Assembly (NCBI RefSeq): GCF_000720175.1
Contig: NZ_JOIX01000018.1
Location: 151,458 to 215,457 of the forward strand
Origin: Streptomyces sp. NRRL S-337
GTDB lineage: Bacteria > Actinomycetota > Actinomycetes > Streptomycetales > Streptomycetaceae
DNA length: 64,000 nucleotides
Direction: 5' to 3'
Every line of letters starts with the position of its first letter. Position 1 is the stretch's first letter. The notes below the pieces were generated by a model. It was not told the DNA's origin and searched no databases. It saw nothing but the letters and a program-made list of their open reading frames with translations. The translations under genes were made by a program, and so were the position numbers. Below are positions 36,578-45,155 of the stretch, piece after piece.

Positions 36578-37585
36578 TCAGCCGAAGACGTCCTCGACGC
36601 TGCCGCTCACTGTTTCCCGGACGGCGTCCGTGGCGCCCTGGTGGCGGGTGGCGGCGCCGCCGGTGCGCTGGTCGGCATGGCGTTGGGCTGCGTTGAGGCC
36701 GCGGTCGGTGAGGTCTTGGCGGGCGTGGTCGACGTAGGTCTTGGGATCGGTGAGGTCGTTGGCGCCTTCCTTGATGCCGTCGACGTATTCACCGGCCTTT
36801 TCCTTGCCGATGTCGGCCGTTTCGCCCCAGTCGATGCCGTCGCGGGCTCCGAAGTGGCTTTCGATGCCCTGCTTGGCGACGTTCTGGGCCATTTCGGTGC
36901 CGGCTTCTGTGGCCTTTTCCTTGGCCGCGTCGACAACCTTTTCCTTGACGGTGTCCTTGACCGTGTCCTTGACGGTCTTCTTGGCGTAGTCCATCGCCAG
37001 CTTGCGGGCTTCCTTGGACACGGCCTTCTTCGCCATCTTCTTGATGGCGTCCATGGTGGCGTGCTCCATGGCCTTGGTGGCCGCCTCCATGACCTCGCGT
37101 TTGATCTTGTCGAGGATCTGGCGGACGATCAGGCGGGTCGCCTGTGTGGCGCCGGCGGCGCCCAGTTCGGAGAGGCCGAGGGTGAAGGGCGCGGCGGCCT
37201 GTGCGGCGATGAGTTCCGCGGCCAGCATCACGAGCTGGACGATGACCGCGACCTTGCCGGCGAGAACGGCGATGGCGGCGGCGTCGAAGGCGACGGCGAT
37301 GACTTCCGCCGCTGCGGCGGCGTCGCGGAGGTAATTGTCCCCGCTGTTACCGCCGCCGGAGAAGGAGCCCCATTCGTTGGTGAAGCCCTCGACCGCTTCG
37401 CCGGAGTTGGCGGAGACGACTTCATTGGCTGCCGAAGTGCCCGAGGAAGCTGCTTGGTTGACGGACTCGGCGAAGTTGCGCCAGACCTGGGCGCATTCGT
37501 GGAGCTTGTCCTCGTCGGCGTCCGGCCAGCTGTAGCCGAGCAGGTCCAGGACCCAGGTGACCTCGCCTGGCAGCGTCAATGACAC
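36578..37585 (-). CDS. CpnT-like N-domain (WXG100-like) protein without recognisable toxin domain
   Basis: A 335-residue protein from GTG 37585. It begins with LLGYSWPDADEDKLHECAQ and AQVWRNFAESV, the pattern of the WXG100-like N-terminal domain found in CpnT and many polymorphic toxins of actinobacteria. A hydrophobic stretch (AAIAVLAGKVAVIVQLVMLA) follows, then a charged helical region with KDTVKDTVKEK repeats and an amphipathic C-terminus. No nuclease or NAD-glycohydrolase motif is visible at the end. An ESX-linked secreted carrier that lacks its toxin is the simplest reading. It forms a reverse-strand unit with the WXG-like gene at 37750, 164 bases upstream. Confidence 0.78.
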   Translation of the reverse strand: MSLTLPGEVTWVLDLLGYSWPDADEDKLHECAQVWRNFAESVNQAASSGTSAANEVVSANSGEAVEGFTNEWGSFSGGGNSGDNYLRDAAAAAEVIAVAFDAAAIAVLAGKVAVIVQLVMLAAELIAAQAAAPFTLGLSELGAAGATQATRLIVRQILDKIKREVMEAATKAMEHATMDAIKKMAKKAVSKEARKLAMDYAKKTVKDTVKDTVKEKVVDAAKEKATEAGTEMAQNVAKQGIESHFGARDGIDWGETADIGKEKAGEYVDGIKEGANDLTDPKTYVDHARQDLTDRGLNAAQRHADQRTGGAATRHQGATDAVRETVSGSVEDVFG

Positions 37586-37749
37586 AGTGATCGTCCCCCG
37601 TGCAGTGGTAGCCGATTGCGGAGAGCAACGGAAAGGGTGGGAAGTAAGTGGTAGGGAATCGGGCTGAGGGGGTGGGATATGGAGCGGGAGGAGCTTTCAC
37701 GCCCTCGGCCCGGGTTGTGCGGCCCGACGTAAGTACGGTGGGCGGAGCG

Positions 37750-38082
37750 TCAGATGGCCGGGCGGCCGACGGCGCTGATGGTGTGGATGCCCTGCTGGTC
37801 GGACTCCGCGTACGTCTGGGCCATGTGCTGGAGCTTGTCGCCGATGCCTTCGAGGCGCTCGCCCAGGGAGTCCATGGACTCGAACATTCCGTCCCTGATG
37901 GGCGTGTAGATCGTTTCGAAGATGTCGCCGAAGTCGCAGTTCTCCCAGGGGCTGCCGAGGTCCTCCAGGTCGGCCTTCAGCTTCTTCGAGGCCTTGGAGA
38001 AATCGCCACCGATGTGGACGAACGCGTTGCCCTGCGTGCGCAGGACATCCGGATCGACGTCAAATTCCTTGCCTGCCACCAC
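37750..38082 (-). CDS. WXG100-like ESX protein
   Basis: A protein of about 110 residues. Two adjacent GTG codons (38082 and 38079, both giving AGKEFDVD) are likely starts, with GGGGG upstream; a longer in-frame start at 38175 adds a polar segment unlike the family. The body is two helices around LGSPWENCDFGDIFETIY, so a Trp sits at the turn as in WXG100, though Gly is not at +2. It is upstream of, and in the same direction as, the CpnT-like gene, as are secretion partners of LXG/WXG toxins. Regulation is not visible. Confidence 0.75.
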   Translation of the reverse strand: MVAGKEFDVDPDVLRTQGNAFVHIGGDFSKASKKLKADLEDLGSPWENCDFGDIFETIYTPIRDGMFESMDSLGERLEGIGDKLQHMAQTYAESDQQGIHTISAVGRPAI

Positions 38083-38859
38083 AGCCCCCGTTTTTCCGGT
38101 GCGTCCGCTCGGACGCTTAGCGTCTGACTCTTCGCGCGAGTTTAGCGTTCCCAGGTTAGGTGAACCGAACGTCAACCTGTCAAGGCGGGTGATCCTGCGG
38201 TGGATTCAAGGGAGTTTCTTTACTCGGCGCCGTGGAGGTTCCGTGAAAATTGGCCTGTCTATCGCATTCGTGGCACATACCGCATAGAGGCATAGAGACG
38301 CAGAGGCATAGAGGGATTGTGGGCGAGGGGGAGGGGTGGGCGGAGCCTGCCTCCCAGGGGGTGGGCCCCGCCCTGTGAAGGCCTATGGGGCGTCGCCCGC
38401 CCAACGGGCAGTAGGGAGTTGGTCGGTGGCGGGGAACCGTGCGGAGGGGAGTCGACCGGCACGCGCCAGGGCTCTCGCGCGTACTGCACCGGGTGATTCG
38501 TTGGCTGGCTGCACCGGGTGGTCGCGAACTGGCCGTGCGCGCGACGCTGGTGGCGCCCGCGTCTTGGGCTTCAGGGATGTCGATGGTCCGGGGTCTGGAG
38601 GCCGGTACTGTTGTCCACCCCGTTGATTAAGACTGACTTTGACTGCATGGCCACCCGATCGGGGAATCCGCGACGGGGTAATTCGCTGCCGCCCCCAGAG
38701 GCTTTGCGCAAGTTCACCAAGGGCTTCGACGGCGTGCCGAGAAGGTACGGGTACGTGCGATATGCAGCAGCCTTGCCGAGCACGCCGTGCCCCGAGAAGC
38801 TGCCGGAAGCGGACGAGATCAGCAGGGATTAAGAAGACGATCAAGAAGACGCCCAGGAA
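38083..38859. other. Long intergenic region with short repeats
   Basis: There is no gene here that I can support. The reverse-strand start 38082 should have its promoter at the left end, near a GCGTCCGCTCGGACGC palindrome (about 38099-38114). Around 38282-38313 GCATAGAG is repeated three times. Short frames on both strands across 38570-38830 (for example one of 61 residues from ATG 38647) lack ribosome-binding sites, coding bias and family features; they may be gene remnants. Confidence 0.5.
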
Positions 38860-39295
38860 ACGAGGGTGCCCTGGAAACGCTGGAGTCCGTCGCCAAGCTC
38901 GAAGAGATGAGCGGGCCCGCGTCGACGGCGGTCAGTGCCTGGGCGTCCGAGTTCAGGGAGATCGTGGTCGACCAACGCCGCGATCGAGCGGACCTCTTGC
39001 ACGAGTGGACCGGCTCGGCCTCGAGGTGTTGATACGGCCCGTTCCAGGACCACCTCGCCGAGTCTTGGAAGCCGAGTGGGGAATCGCCATGGAGGCGGAA
39101 GCGGCCGGCTTGGACAAGACGGCCGATGTGCTGGACGTGGAGATGCGCAAGCAGGCCAGGAAGCTGTCCAAGGTCAAGCGGTACAATCCGCTGACCTGGA
39201 AGCACCTCAAGGAGGCCGGTGAAGCGGAGAAGTTCGCCGTCTCCCACGGTGCCAGGATGACGCACAAGGCGATCAAGCACGGTGCCAAGGCGTGA
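38860..39295 (+). pseudogene. Frameshifted remnant of an ESX-locus hypothetical gene
   Basis: Two halves read convincingly in different frames. The first (about 38860-39010) gives LETLESVAKLEEM followed by AWASEFREIVVDQRRDRADL; the second (about 39003-39295) gives RLGLEVLIRPVPGPPRRV, then MEAEAAGLDKTADVLD and a Lys-rich end. Neither alone has a clear start and ribosome-binding site; only a 68-residue ORF from ATG 39089 is intact. A single frameshift near 39005 would join them into a helical charged protein of about 140 residues. The family is unknown. A sequencing error or two small genes are alternatives. Confidence 0.45.
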
Positions 39296-39629
39296 GGCAC
39301 GGCCTCGGCTTCACGGGCAATCCGTGAGCGGCGCGATGCACAGCGGTGAGCAGTCCCCGTCCGGTTCCGGCGGCAGCCGGCAGGGGGCTGGGAGCAGGGG
39401 GGCCGGGGCCCGGTGCTCTCGGCAGCTACCAGGTGCCGTCGCCCTTGGACTTCGACCCGTCGCCCACCGCACAGGACCCGCTCAGGCGCTGTTGCGAACC
39501 GGCAGTCGAGAGAATGGCCCGCGGCTGGTCGTGCGCCCGGCAGCCGTCCAGCAGTTCCACGACCCGACAACCCCTTCGGCTGATGCTCCACTTCGGTCGA
39601 CGCCCGTCCGACGAGAGGAGCCGCGCCGT
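39296..39629. other. Gap without supportable gene
   Basis: These 334 bases lie between the frameshifted remnant and the gene at 39630. They are GC-rich with no conserved frame; one reverse frame ends in SKSKGDGTW but has no start or family support. The last 15 bases carry the ribosome-binding site GAGAGGAG for the next gene. Confidence 0.5.
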
Positions 39630-40304
39630 ATGAAGCCGGAGTACCGCGACTGTTTTCTGCCGTTCCTCCGGCCGGGCGAACGGCTGGTCATCGCCTGTGA
39701 CTACTTCGCCGATACGGCGCTGCCCTCCGTCCCCGCCGAGCTGCGCGCTCCGACCACTCCGCATGCTTCGTCCGCGCTCGAGGAGCGGGTACGGGGTGCG
39801 CTGGGCAGCGCACTCGGCGCGGTGGCCCGTCCGCTGGGGGCGGTGACCAACAGCCGGTTGGTCAACAACCCGTTCGCCCGGGCCGCGGGACGCGTCGGCG
39901 ACCGGGTCGAGCGCACGGTGGATGCCCTGGATCACGTGGCCGACCGCGCCGTCGAGAAGGCGATCTGGGGCACTGCCATGGACGGTGGCTGGGACAGCGG
40001 GGCCGGCCGCTTCCTCGTCGACCTGACGAACGCCGGGGGTACTCCACGGCGGCAGGCGATGACCGACAGCCGGTTGATTCTGCTCGTGGACCGCAATACG
40101 AGTTGGCGTGACACCACACCGCGGTGGGACTTCGGGGTGGCGGTGTCTCGTGCGGACATCGCTCGGATCAATGCGCATCCCAAGGCCGTGGGCGGCCGGG
40201 GACGGTTCGATGTCGGCTTCACCGACGGTTCATGGATCGCCCTGGGCAGCGCAGTACATACGCATATGGAGGCATTCGTCAGTGCATGGAACCGAGGTGC
40301 ATGA
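39630..40304 (+). CDS. Hypothetical protein in the ESX locus
   Basis: A 224-residue protein I cannot assign. ATG 39630 follows GAGAGGAG. It begins MKPEYRDCFLPFLRPGERLV, which resembles the start of actinobacterial proteins that process a PH-like core; the middle is helical (ALEERVRGALGSALG) and the end has strands with SRLILLVDRNTSWRDTTPRW and RGRFDVGFTDGSWIALGS, which would suit a PH-like or lipid/membrane-binding fold. There is no signal peptide or membrane helix. It overlaps or nearly touches the next gene, so the two are probably coexpressed. Confidence 0.78.
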   Translation: MKPEYRDCFLPFLRPGERLVIACDYFADTALPSVPAELRAPTTPHASSALEERVRGALGSALGAVARPLGAVTNSRLVNNPFARAAGRVGDRVERTVDALDHVADRAVEKAIWGTAMDGGWDSGAGRFLVDLTNAGGTPRRQAMTDSRLILLVDRNTSWRDTTPRWDFGVAVSRADIARINAHPKAVGGRGRFDVGFTDGSWIALGSAVHTHMEAFVSAWNRGA

Positions 40305-40311
40305 ACCGCTC

Positions 40312-40845
40312 ATGAACGAACCCGGCAAGGAAGAGCCCGTGACCGGCAGGGAAGAGTCCGTCACCGGCAAGGATGAGCCCGTTTCCGGTAAGGAGGCGGC
40401 TGTCACCGGTAAGGAAGCGGCCCTCACCGTTCAGGAAGAGCCCGTATCAGGTAAGGAAGAGGCCCTTCCCGAGGACGCCGACGAGCTCGTTCCCGAGGAG
40501 GAAGAGATCCCTTCCGACGAGGAAGAGACCCCTTCCGATGAGGAGGAGCTCGCTTCCGACGGCGAAGAGGGCGAGTCCCAGAACCGCGTGGGGCTGACTC
40601 CGCGTCAGGCGCGTCGGATACGCATCGTCCTGGCCTCGGTGCTCATGGCCGCGATGGCGGTGGTGCTCGTGGTCCGCCTGGCCTCGCGTACGTCGGTGCT
40701 CGTGGTCGGGGTGTACGGAGCCGCGCTGGTGCTCTGCGGCGTAGTGATCGAACTCAGCCGGCACGGGCGTACCCGGCTCGGCACCTGGTTGCTGGGCATC
40801 GGCCTGGCGGCGGCGCTGGCCGCGGACTGGCTCCTGCTGCCGTAA
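40312..40845 (+). CDS. Three-helix membrane protein with acidic repeat region
   Basis: A 177-residue protein. About residues 5-75 are repeats of six, of type EEPVTGKE (EEPVTGREESVTGKDEPVSG), then acidic runs (EEEEIPSDEEETPSDEEE). Three membrane segments follow: IVLASVLMAAMAVVLVVRLA, VLVVGVYGAALVLCGVVIEL and TWLLGIGLAAALAADWLLLP. ATG 40312 (MNEPGKEEP) is chosen; GTG 40297 in frame overlaps the upstream stop and is possible. The head is probably cytoplasmic and disordered. The function is unknown; coexpression with the 224-residue protein is likely. Confidence 0.75.
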   Translation: MNEPGKEEPVTGREESVTGKDEPVSGKEAAVTGKEAALTVQEEPVSGKEEALPEDADELVPEEEEIPSDEEETPSDEEELASDGEEGESQNRVGLTPRQARRIRIVLASVLMAAMAVVLVVRLASRTSVLVVGVYGAALVLCGVVIELSRHGRTRLGTWLLGIGLAAALAADWLLLP

Positions 40846-40957
40846 GCCTGAGGGGAACCTGGCGAACCCCCCGACCCTCGACCCCAACCCCGACCCGCCG
40901 ACACCGAACCCCAACCCCTCCCCCCGAGCGGCATCCGGGAGGGGGACGTAACAAGGT

Positions 40958-41034
40958 GGACGGGGCCCAGCGCCAAAGACCGGGAACCTGCGGCCCCCGG
41001 GACCGTGCGAACTTCCGGGCCCCGAGCCCCGTCC
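40958..41034. terminator. Structured region between convergent genes
   Basis: GGACGGGGC (40958-40966) and GCCCCGTCC (41026-41034) are perfect complements enclosing further GC-rich self-complementary sequence. It lies between convergent stops at 40845 and 41097 and may end both transcripts. Confidence 0.4.
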
Positions 41035-41035
41035 T

Positions 41036-41099
41036 ATCCCTCCCGTCCTACCCCTCCCGCTCCACCCCTCCCCGCCCCACCCCTCCCGTCCTCCCCTCA
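41036..41099. repeat. Second polypyrimidine tract
   Basis: Nearly uninterrupted C/T sequence made of CCCCTCCCG-like units up to the stop of the reverse-strand immunity-like gene. It resembles the tract at 31621-31733 in composition, though not in exact units. Confidence 0.6.
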
Positions 41100-42431
41100 G
41101 AACAACCCGTGCCACATCTGCTCGATCACCAGCGACCACCAGTTGCCGGGGTCGTCCAGTGCCCAGGAGTCGATCGCCGCGATCTGTTCCTGGAAGGCCG
41201 CCACCGCCGTGCCCGCCGCTGTCGGGTCCAGGCCCTGCATCTCCTGGCGGGTGGTGGTGAGGAGGGCCAGGGAGCGGAGGTAGGCGGAGAGGGTGCGGTT
41301 GATGAAGCGGCCGCCGCCGGAGGAGGGCTGGACGGCCCAAAGGGTGCCGATCAGGCTCTGGTTGGTCTCCGGGGCGGTGCACTGGACGGCGATGGTGTAG
41401 AGGCCGTCGGTGCCGATCCGTACGTAGCCGGCCAGCGTTTCGAGCGTCTGTTCCTTGGCCTGCGTGCCGATCTCCCGGAGGTGGGTCGCCACGTCCGTGA
41501 ACGGTCCGCCGGCGGGCGGGGCGCCGGAGCGGTCGGCGGTGAAGAAGTACGGGACCTCGGACGGGAGTCCGGCCCAGACCAGGGTGTTCCGGGTGGCCTC
41601 GGGCAGCTGGGTCGCGGCCAGGTCGTCGGCGTCCGGGCGGCGGATGCCCTCGGGGCCGAAGACCTCCACGAGGTGCTTGCCGAGGGCCACGTCCCGCATC
41701 TGCGGCGCCGGCTCGACGCGCTCCGGCACCGGCACCCGGTGCGGCCGCGGCGGCGGCTGCTGGCCCGCCAGCTGGTGCATCATCTCGACGTGCCGCACCA
41801 GCCCCGCGACGCCCTCGGCGCGCTCCTCGGGGCGCATGCCGTAGCCCTCGGTGCAGGAGAACGAGGCGTTGGGGAACGTACGGAGGACGAAGTCGCCGGG
41901 GTAGCCGCCGGGCAGCAGGGCCGGGCGCAGGTCGGTGTGGACCGCGCGGACGGCCGCGGGGTCCACACCCAGCCGCCGCAGCTCCTCGTACAGCTGGTAC
42001 TCCACGGGCGGCCGGCCGGGGGCCGAGACGCGGGCGAGGCTGGTCTCCTCGCCGGTCGCGGGGTCGTCGTAGGTGGCGACCGCGGTGTTGCCGGGGCCGG
42101 TGACCGGCGGCCGGGCGGGTTCCGCCGGGGGCGCGCCGGCCGCGCCGCCGCCGTGCTTCTGCTGGTACATCCGCACGACCTCGTCGACCGGTACGGACGG
42201 CCAGACGGTCAGCTCGCCGGAGGCCCGGTCGACGACGCCGCAGGCGGTGCCGATCTCGGCGGGCGGGCGGCGCTGCCCGGTCTCCGGGTCGACCTCCGGG
42301 GGCGGCGGTACGGCCCACACCACCCAGCCGAGGTCGAACTCCTGCATGGCCACCTCACGCGGCGGGCCCTGGTGCCCCTCGGGGTTGAGCCAGCGGGCGG
42401 CGGTGGCGTGTGCCTGCGCCTGGGTGATCAC
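41097..42431 (-). CDS. SUKH-4/Imm35-type immunity-like protein
   Basis: A 444-residue protein with two parts. The N-terminal about 90 residues (FDLGWVVWAVPPPP, GTACGVVDRASGELTVWP, DEVVRMYQ) match the YrhB/Imm35 pattern. The C-terminal about 300 (VEYQLYEELRRLGVD, VRAVHTDLRPALLPGG, IGTDGLYTIAVQCTAPETNQ, SFLYTL-like YLRSLALL and WWSLVIEQMWHGLF) resemble SUKH-4 immunity proteins of polymorphic toxin systems. GTG 42431 overlaps the upstream stop in GTGA, so it is translated with the P-loop protein. Proteins of this kind neutralise secreted toxins in the producer; no toxin partner is seen next to it. Confidence 0.78.
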   Translation of the reverse strand: MITQAQAHATAARWLNPEGHQGPPREVAMQEFDLGWVVWAVPPPPEVDPETGQRRPPAEIGTACGVVDRASGELTVWPSVPVDEVVRMYQQKHGGGAAGAPPAEPARPPVTGPGNTAVATYDDPATGEETSLARVSAPGRPPVEYQLYEELRRLGVDPAAVRAVHTDLRPALLPGGYPGDFVLRTFPNASFSCTEGYGMRPEERAEGVAGLVRHVEMMHQLAGQQPPPRPHRVPVPERVEPAPQMRDVALGKHLVEVFGPEGIRRPDADDLAATQLPEATRNTLVWAGLPSEVPYFFTADRSGAPPAGGPFTDVATHLREIGTQAKEQTLETLAGYVRIGTDGLYTIAVQCTAPETNQSLIGTLWAVQPSSGGGRFINRTLSAYLRSLALLTTTRQEMQGLDPTAAGTAVAAFQEQIAAIDSWALDDPGNWWSLVIEQMWHGLF

Positions 42432-44671
42432 GAGTGGTCTCCTTCGAGGCCGTGGGAAGCATCGGCGTCAGTGGTGCCGGCGCGCTGGGCCGGCACGGTG
42501 GGGGCGGCGGGGGCGGCCGCGAGGATCTGCCGGGCGGTCACTCCGCGCTCGGTGGCCACGACGAGCACACCGTCCGGGGAGAGGTCGGCGCCGGTGATCG
42601 GGGTGTCGGACACCAGCGCGGCCACCACCTTCTGGGTCGCCCGGGCCCAGACCCGCAGGTAGTCGGCGCCCCGGCTGAGCCCGAAGGGCGTCGCGGCGCG
42701 CTCGTCGTCCGAGGGCCGCAGCACTTGCGCGGGGTCGGCGTCGAGGAACTCCGGGCTCCGGAGGTCGTGCAGGAGGATCGCCCGGCCGCCGGGTTCGGCG
42801 GCGCCGTCCGGTGCGCCCGCGCCGTTCGCACCGTCCGCGCCCTCTGCGGCAGCCGCGTCGGTCCCGGTGCCCTCCGTCGCGCCCTCTGCGGCAGCCGCCT
42901 CGGCCCCGGTGCCCTCCGTGGTGGACGGCACCGTACGGGAGCCGGGGGTGCCCTCGGGGACGACCAGGGCGACGACGGCACGCGGGCCGGCGGCCTCCGT
43001 GCCCTCGGTACCCCCAGTGCCGTCTGTGCCGTTTGTGCCCTCCGTGGCCTCCTGGAGGAGGGCGCCGGTCGTCACCGCCTGGACGCCGGGCAGCGGTGCG
43101 CTCCAGAGGGTGCGCCACGGCAGCCGGAAGCCGCGGGTGTGCAGCGCCTCGGCGTACGGCGTCAGCCCGTCCTCGACGAACGCGGTCTCCAGGAAGGCCG
43201 CCCGCATCCTGGCCGTGGCCCGTGAGCGGGTGAGCAGCGGGGCCGTGCGCAGATACGTACGGGCCGGTGCGCCCAGCGCCTCCAGCGGGACGGCCTCGAC
43301 GGCTGCCCGCAGGACCACCGGGTCGGCGTGCGCGAACAGCCCCGGGTCGGTGAGGAGTTGGGGCAGCAGACCGGCTTCGAGGGTGTGCGCCGCGAGGTGG
43401 TCGCGGATGTACGGATCGGCCTGCGCCCAGTCCTGCTGGGGGACCGCCTCCAGCAGCGCCATGGCGATTTTGGTCTGGGCGTCCCGGACGTCGGGCAGGC
43501 CGGCGCGGATCTCCTCGGCGAGGGCGGGGTGCATCAGGCGGAGCAGCGTCCGGGCGGGCCCGGCTCCGGGGGCGTCCGCGGTCCCCTCGCCGTCCGCCGG
43601 CGCGGCATCCGCGTCGTCGTCGTTCACCCCGGCCTCGACCGGCTGGATGAACGGTGCGGCCAGCAGCATGCCGTCGGCGATCTCCTGGCTCATGTCCCGT
43701 CCGGCGACGGCGTTCGCCAGGGGGCCCAGCAGGTGGACGGGCAGGCCCTCGCCCTCGGCGAACGCCAGCGGGGCCAGCATCAGCCGCAGGGTCTGCGGAT
43801 CGGCACCCAGCCGGCGGGCGTGCACATCGAGCGCCTCGCCCACGCTGCCGGGCAGCAGGGCGGGGTCCGCCGGGTCGAAGCCCTCGGGCTGCATGATCAG
43901 CGACTGCACCGCCAGCTGGACGGTCAGCCGGCTGCCCGCCGCACGTCCGGCCAGCGCCTCGGCGAGCGCCCGCCGGGCCGACGGGTCGGTGGTGTACGGG
44001 AGTTCCGGAGCTCCGGTGTCCGGGTCGAGCGCGGTCTCGGCGTGCAGCACCAGGCCCGCGGGGTCGGCCCACTCGGGCGCGTCGAGGTCGATGACCTGGA
44101 CCTGCCCGGAGGGCAGTGCCGCGGCGAGCTCCGCGACCAGTTCCCGCGGGACGTCGGCCAGCAGCTGAACCGTTTCGACGGCGGCGAGCGGGGCGAGCAC
44201 CTCCCGTATGAGGCGGGCCGGCTCCTGGGCGGCGCGCACGGGCCCGGCCCGGTCCACGTCGGGCACCACGATCGTCACCGGCTCCTCGCGCGCGGCGAGT
44301 TCGGTGAAGACGTCTTCCTTGCGGCCGGCCCGCAGGCCGAAGTGGTCCGCGACGAGCCACAGCACCTGCGCGGCGGTACGGCCGTCGGCGCTCGGTACGG
44401 CCGGCGGTGGCAGGTCCGGCGGCACCGTGGCCGGGTCCAGCTCGTCCAGCGGCAGCTGCTTGCGGTAGTCGGGATCGCACATCATCAGGAAGCCGGTGAC
44501 CAGGCGTGACCGCCCGCTGCCCGGATTTCCGGTGAGCACGATCACGCGCGGCGCACCGGGCCAGCGCATGCGCCAGGCCGCGAGGGCGCGTAGCACGGCC
44601 GTGCGGCCGCCGATATGCGGATGCGGAGCGTATCCGGCTGTTCGGGCGTTTCCCTCTTCTGAGGCGCTCAT
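42428..44671 (-). CDS. P-loop ATPase with atypical Walker A, in the ESX locus
   Basis: A 747-residue protein. ATG 44671 (MSASEEGNAR) follows AGGAAG. Residues 48-55 are GNPGSGRS, a Walker A loop with Arg in place of Lys, within the AAA/STAND-type context RVIVLTGNPGSGRSRLV; a Walker-B-like VTIVVPDVDRAG follows at about 135-146. The middle is helical and Ala/Leu-rich, like a STAND helical arm. A disordered Gly/Thr/Ala-rich stretch (about 545-640) precedes a small C-terminal domain with ADLSPDGVLVVATERG, reminiscent of a beta-propeller blade. It is coupled by a 4-base overlap to the immunity-like gene. No ESX EccA is present in the window; a regulatory role is inferred. Confidence 0.78.
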   Translation of the reverse strand: MSASEEGNARTAGYAPHPHIGGRTAVLRALAAWRMRWPGAPRVIVLTGNPGSGRSRLVTGFLMMCDPDYRKQLPLDELDPATVPPDLPPPAVPSADGRTAAQVLWLVADHFGLRAGRKEDVFTELAAREEPVTIVVPDVDRAGPVRAAQEPARLIREVLAPLAAVETVQLLADVPRELVAELAAALPSGQVQVIDLDAPEWADPAGLVLHAETALDPDTGAPELPYTTDPSARRALAEALAGRAAGSRLTVQLAVQSLIMQPEGFDPADPALLPGSVGEALDVHARRLGADPQTLRLMLAPLAFAEGEGLPVHLLGPLANAVAGRDMSQEIADGMLLAAPFIQPVEAGVNDDDADAAPADGEGTADAPGAGPARTLLRLMHPALAEEIRAGLPDVRDAQTKIAMALLEAVPQQDWAQADPYIRDHLAAHTLEAGLLPQLLTDPGLFAHADPVVLRAAVEAVPLEALGAPARTYLRTAPLLTRSRATARMRAAFLETAFVEDGLTPYAEALHTRGFRLPWRTLWSAPLPGVQAVTTGALLQEATEGTNGTDGTGGTEGTEAAGPRAVVALVVPEGTPGSRTVPSTTEGTGAEAAAAEGATEGTGTDAAAAEGADGANGAGAPDGAAEPGGRAILLHDLRSPEFLDADPAQVLRPSDDERAATPFGLSRGADYLRVWARATQKVVAALVSDTPITGADLSPDGVLVVATERGVTARQILAAAPAAPTVPAQRAGTTDADASHGLEGDHS

Positions 44672-44942
44672 GGCTTCCTCGTCCCCCATCAATCCCGCCC
44701 TCCACCTTCGTGGATTCCTGCGTGTACCGGCTTACCGGTTCGATCCTATGATCCGGGCCGCGTGCGCGGGACGCCGCGGGTCCGGCTGTTCCGGAACTGG
44801 AACACGCAGGCCGGAGCGGGTGTACGGCCGGCGTGCCGGTGGCTCGTGGGGCGTCGGTGACGGCGGGGGCCCCTGCGGCGTGGTCCGCCGGGTGGGGCCG
44901 CCGGTTGTGGAGAAAACGCGAGTGCTGGAAATGTCCTGTGGA

Positions 44943-45001
44943 GAAAGAAGCAGATCAATGCCCGAAATTCCCGGGTACCCGGGTATTGATCTGCTTCTTT
45001 C
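44943..45001. terminator. 59-bp inverted repeat with perfect 17-bp arms
   Basis: GAAAGAAGCAGATCAAT (44943-44959) has its exact reverse complement at 44985-45001, and the stem continues inward about four more pairs (one G-U). The reverse-strand 3' side ends in a T-rich stretch, so it is a plausible terminator for the gene ending at 45266, which is 265 bases upstream. The A/T content is unlike its surroundings, so a small mobile remnant cannot be ruled out. Confidence 0.55.
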
Positions 45002-45029
45002 GCTCTGCGCACCCTGGGGTCTTTGCGTG

Positions 45030-45155
45030 CCGACGCAATACGTCACGATGCCCCCATGCGGCCTGATGCCCCCATGCGACATGAGGCCCCTATATGGCAC
45101 GAGGCCACCAATACGGCACACGGTCCCCATGCGGCACGACGCCGCAATACGACAC
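45030..45155. repeat. Degenerate 18-bp tandem repeat, about seven units
   Basis: Seven units in tandem share the pattern (A)GGCCCCCATGCGGCAC(G); examples are ATGCCCCCATGCGGCCTG (45048-45065) and ATGCCCCCATGCGACATG (45066-45083). The period is 18 bases, with one unit shifted by one. There is no associated gene; it lies next to the 59-bp inverted repeat. Confidence 0.7.

Noticed and set aside
38647..38832. Small forward ORF of 61 codons
   Set aside because: There is no ribosome-binding site, no family features and no coding bias; the region has short overlapping frames on both strands.
39426..40178. Reverse frame ending in SKSKGDGTW across the 224-residue gene
   Set aside because: It overlaps a better-supported gene with a ribosome-binding site and has no recognisable domain.
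45030..45155. 18-bp repeats considered as a CRISPR array
   Set aside because: The units are directly tandem with no spacers, are degenerate, and no cas genes are nearby.
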